A DNA stretch of 64,000 nt from Oreocharis arfaki (lineage: Eukaryota; Chordata; Aves; Passeriformes; Paramythiidae): the NCBI GenBank assembly GCA_013398015.1, contig VZRR01012727.1, positions 1,651,901-1,715,900 on the forward strand. Reading direction: 5' to 3'. The position numbers and the translations under genes were made by a program. Shown piece after piece: positions 61,571-64,000 of this stretch. The notes under the pieces are model-generated. The model searched no databases. It worked only from the letters and a program-made list of their open reading frames with translations, and was not told the DNA's origin. Positions within the stretch are counted from its first letter, which is position 1. Every line of letters starts with the position of its first letter.

Positions 61571-62399
61571 CGAGCGAACAGCTCCCGTATCCTGGATTGA
61601 ATCACCTTGTTTATTTTTCCTGATGTCTTATTGTGCTAATTGACTTGTTTTCTCCAAGGAAAGCCTATATTTCCCTCCTCCTTCCCCACACACAGATACA
61701 TTTCTTTTTTCCAGACCGGGAGTGCTCTGCAGAAGACTACAGCTTCTGGAGGGATCTGCCCTTTTTAAGGGAGATTCCCTCAGCCCTTTGAGTCTCGTTG
61801 GTTTTATAGCTATTACTCTCTTATTAAAACACACACATATATACAACACATTGATTTCCATCCAAAAGGGCTAATTACATTACTTACAGTAAATAGCAGC
61901 CCTGCTGTCCAGGGTCTAGTGTGCCAACAGAGAAAAAAAATCCCGGCTTATTTCACTTGATTGACTTCATCTTTGTGTGAAATTGTGTTTTATGAGCTGT
62001 ATTCTGGCACTCGGAGGAATGTAACAACATTCAATCTGCAAATAACATTAATTTTAGCTACTTAGGGGGAAAGAGAGGGGAGGAAACTGGCTGCCTGAAT
62101 CTTGGGTTACATGGAAGAGGTGACTCGAGGAGCCCCTGAGGATGTCTCTGGGATGCTTTGGAAAGGAAGTGGGGGCTGGGGTACTTCTTTCACTAGTCGC
62201 GCTAGGGTTTGGTGTGGAGTGTCCCCCAGGGAGCAGGGAGCGCAGGACTGCCGCCAGGAAGATCCTTCAGTAGGGATCGAGGTGTCAGGAAACAGCCGGC
62301 AGCTGTTTCAGGGAAAGGCAAGGATGAGTGGTGTGAAAAGTAAGTAGGAAAACGGGAAAAGGAGGGGAGGGAGAGCAGACAGAGAGATTAGCCAGGAAG
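61571..62399. other. Non-coding between CpG islands; candidate conserved element at about 61880-62090
   Basis: An AT-rich segment between two islands. The part at about 61880-62090 is repeat-free and contains ACTTGATTGACTTC (a PBX-type TGATTGAC core) and AACATTAATTTTAGCTACTT. It resembles a proximal enhancer of a developmental gene. No exon was recognised. Confidence 0.4.
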
Positions 62400-62910
62400 G
62401 AATGCACCGCCCGGTCCCCTGCACACAATGATCGCTCGCAGTCCGCGGCCGGGGAGAGGCCGAGGGGAGATAGTCCCGCCAGGGCGTCCCCGGGCCGGCC
62501 GGGACCGGCCCCGCGGAGCGCCTGCGGGAGGGCCGCATCCTGCTGCGGGCACTGGCGGGGGCTCCGCGGGGCAGCAGGGCGGGCAGCGCCTCGGGAAGCG
62601 CTCGATCTGCCCGGGGATCCCCTGCCTCCGCGGCTCTCCCCCGCCTCAGCACCCCTCCCCGGGCCCCCGGGGCGCGGGGAGCGCTCCGGCCGCCCCGTCC
62701 TGCCTCGGCTGCCCCGCACTGGCGCTCCTCTTCCTTCTCCCGTTCCCGCGGTGGAGCCAGGCACGGCAGGGCCAGCCCGAGCGGCCGCCGAACGGAGGTT
62801 CTCGCGGCGCGGCCCGGGGGGAGCGGGGCCCCCGGGTAGAGAGCGGGGCCCCGGGCCACCCTGCCCCTCGCCAGGCGCCGTCGCCGCCAACTCCCGGGAC
62901 TCCGTGTTTG
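62400..62910 (+). promoter_or_regulatory. LHX9: CpG island proximal to LHX9; candidate promoter
   Basis: This dense CpG island ends about 580 bp before the LHX9 start codon and is the nearest island to it. Just past its right edge is a donor-like GGGGGAG|GTAATA (GT at 62917-62918). Together with the acceptor at 63381-63382 it could frame a short 5' UTR intron. That would place the transcription start inside the island, which is usual for LIM-homeobox genes. No TATA box was seen. The frames on both strands are chance products of GC-rich DNA. Confidence 0.5.
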
Positions 62911-63382
62911 GGGGAGGTAATAAATCCCACCCCACCCACAGCCCCGACCGTAATGTTTGTCACTGCTTGCCCATCACTAGGGGTTGAGAGGAGTATGACA
63001 GGTCTTTGTTGTCTGAATAAAAATCAGTGGCAGCTCAAGGGAGAGAACTCCTCCTACTAAATTATCAAAAATGGGCTGGCTTTAGTCTCTTAACAAATTG
63101 GACAGAGCTCCGGAAAGCAGCAGTCCCAAATCCAACCTACAGGCACTGGGAACTTTAAAGCAACCAGGGATTGCTGAAAATAGCACTTCTTTTTGCTTTC
63201 TTTGTATTCAAAACTATATCCTTTCCCGACTGATTCTACTGCCCCAGGTCCAAGTCTCTCCAGTCAGAGGCCCCAGCTCTCCAGAACAGTAACAGATCCT
63301 TTAGCTCGCTTTTATTATTTTATTTTTAAAACTAATTATTATTACATTTTCTCCCCCTTGTTTGTTTTCTGCACATCTTCAG
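62911..63382 (+). other. LHX9: LHX9 leader region: possible 5' UTR intron or proximal promoter
   Basis: AT-richer sequence between the CpG island and the acceptor-like site before the first coding exon. It includes a TTTTATTATTTTATTTTTAA-like tract and ACTAATTATTATTAC at 63308-63345. A long pyrimidine tract then ends CACATCTTCAG at 63382. If the acceptor is used, most of this is an intron. If not, it is promoter and unspliced leader. Both readings are inference. Confidence 0.4.
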
Positions 63383-63491
63383 GAAGCCCTCAGTGCTTGC
63401 GCAAAGAGAAGCTCCTATTGCAACCTCCCTCCCTGCGCTGTGCGCCTCGGTGTAAACATTTTGGATGATCTAAAGACTCTGGGGTCTGTAT
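63383..63491 (+). other. LHX9: LHX9 5' UTR adjoining the start codon
   Basis: This is untranslated sequence immediately before the LHX9 ATG, with an acceptor-like AG at its left border. It contains a two-codon upstream ORF at 63465-63473 (ATG ATC TAA) that ends 18 nt before the main ATG. Any transcript encoding the Met1 form must include at least this part, so the UTR call is firm near the ATG. The left border is inferred. Confidence 0.6.
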
Positions 63492-63665
63492 ATGGAAATA
63501 GTGGGGTGCAGAGCAGAAGAAAATACTTGTCCTTTCCGTCCCCCAGCCATGCTTTTCCACGGGATCTCCGGAGGCCACATCCAAGGAATCATGGAGGAGA
63601 TGGAGAGGCGATCCAAGACCGAGTCCCGCCTGGCCAAAGGGGGACAGATGAACGGCCGAGAAACG
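63492..63665 (+). CDS. LHX9: LHX9 first coding exon (residues 1-58)
   Basis: LHX9 is a LIM-homeodomain transcription factor acting in the nucleus in gonad, limb, retina, pineal and forebrain development. Two LIM zinc fingers bind cofactors such as LDB1, and the homeodomain binds TAAT-type DNA sites. This exon encodes 58 residues starting M-E-I-V-G-C-R-A-E-E and containing P-F-R-P-P-A-M-L-F-H-G-I-S-G-G-H, then E-E-M-E-R-R-S-K-T-E and ending Q-M-N-G-R-E-T. This is nearly the human N-terminus. LHX2 differs strongly here (M-L-F-H-S-L-S-G-P-E start), so the paralogue is clear. The exon ends in phase 0 at ACG|GTAAGA (GT at 63666), exactly where human LHX9 passes into the exon encoding LIM domain 1. 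The rest of the gene lies beyond the right edge. Met1 is chosen because the human form starts there. Confidence 0.96.
63547..63665 (+). CDS. LHX9: LHX9 alternative exon form beginning before Met20
   Basis: Inside the first coding exon, a pyrimidine-rich run (CTTTCCGTCCCCCAG) ends with AG at 63545-63546, directly before CC-ATG (Met20, at 63549). Known mammalian LHX9 isoforms replace the M-E-I-V-G leader with a short peptide (M-L-N-G-T-T-L-E-A) joined at exactly this A-M-L-F-H point, which implies use of this acceptor. I did not find a matching upstream coding exon from 50 to 63.4 kb. Either it lies elsewhere, has changed, or this species uses the site with a non-coding leader and starts at Met20. 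Confidence 0.55.
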
Positions 63666-64000
63666 GTAAGAAAAGAGCTGGCGCTCTTTGCAAGGGAATC
63701 CCTGCAAGCATGGATCCGCATCGGGACAGACCCTGACTTCGGGGAAGAGAAAGACGCTGCTTCCCTCTGCCCCTTCCCTGTCACCCCTTGCTTGTGGAAC
63801 CCCTTCCGAGGCTCCCTGTAAACCCACCCGTAACGCTGGGTGCTGTGCTGGCCAGGCTCGGTTATACATTTGTCTAATCCCTGTCGTTGCGTGCGCTCTC
63901 TGGAGTAACGGGGAAACTGTTTTAAATCGTAGCAGGCACGGGATTTCAGCCCTTTCGGCGGAGCAGCCTTCTGCCCCTGCTCGGCTGCCTGCGGCCGCTC
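63666..64000 (+). other. LHX9: LHX9 intron 1 (start)
   Basis: It begins with the strong donor GTAAGAAAAG. The reading frame continues through the intron to a stop near 63821, but this is not coding: the family continuation (M-P-P-x-S-P-E-K-P-A-L-C-A-G-C-G) does not appear. The next exon, encoding LIM domain 1, is outside the window. Confidence 0.85.

Noticed and set aside
60593..61643. Frames of 130-196 codons near LHX9
   Set aside because: They fall in a CpG island, show no domain, and have mutually overlapping frames on both strands.
63666..63821. Continuation of the LHX9 frame past residue 58
   Set aside because: A consensus donor lies at 63666, and the text beyond it does not match the LIM1 lead-in of LHX9. 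It is intronic read-through.

Overview
The window looks like nuclear DNA from a bird. Its clearest interspersed repeats are 5'-truncated CR1 LINE tails of the avian type. No mammalian-type SINEs or LINEs were recognised, the coding exons are tiny, and two vertebrate genes that are neighbours in human (1q31.3) flank a long non-coding interval. No bacterial, plasmid or CRISPR-type system is present. The many 60-130 codon open frames in the window are almost all chance frames in non-coding, repeat or CpG-island DNA.

Layout. (1) Positions 1-11.4 kb hold the 5' end of DENND1B, read on the minus strand. Coding exon 2 is at 8252-8316. A truncated CR1 sits in intron 1 at 10229-10480. The presumed promoter and first exon lie in a CpG island at about 10481-11340, whose core is a 376-base run of N. 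(2) From 11.4 to 50.4 kb is a gene desert with CR1 copies (14032-14500, 19262-20105), short ancient sauropsid-type repeat relics, two adjacent perfect hairpins near 23.4 kb, and two AT-rich homeodomain-motif-rich stretches that could be enhancers (16.3-16.9 and 36.6-37.1 kb). No protein-coding exon was recognised there. (3) From 50.4 to 63 kb is a chain of CpG islands separated by AT-rich sequence that looks conserved, plus a GT-rich minisatellite (53.6-53.9 kb, with a small assembly gap). This is the usual appearance of the upstream domain of a developmental transcription-factor gene. (4) Positions 63492-63665 are the first coding exon of LHX9 on the plus strand. It ends at a clean GT donor, and the gene continues beyond the right edge.

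The two genes are transcribed away from each other across about 52 kb. DENND1B (a RAB35 exchange factor) is probably broadly expressed from its CpG-island promoter. LHX9 is a LIM-homeodomain regulator of gonad, limb, retina and forebrain development, and the desert and CpG-island chain most plausibly carry its control elements. The most useful details are in the LHX9 leader: a strong splice acceptor inside the first coding exon just before Met20, a second acceptor upstream of the start codon, a two-codon upstream ORF, and a weak start context at Met1 against a better one at Met20. C1orf53, which lies between these genes in human, was not recognised here.
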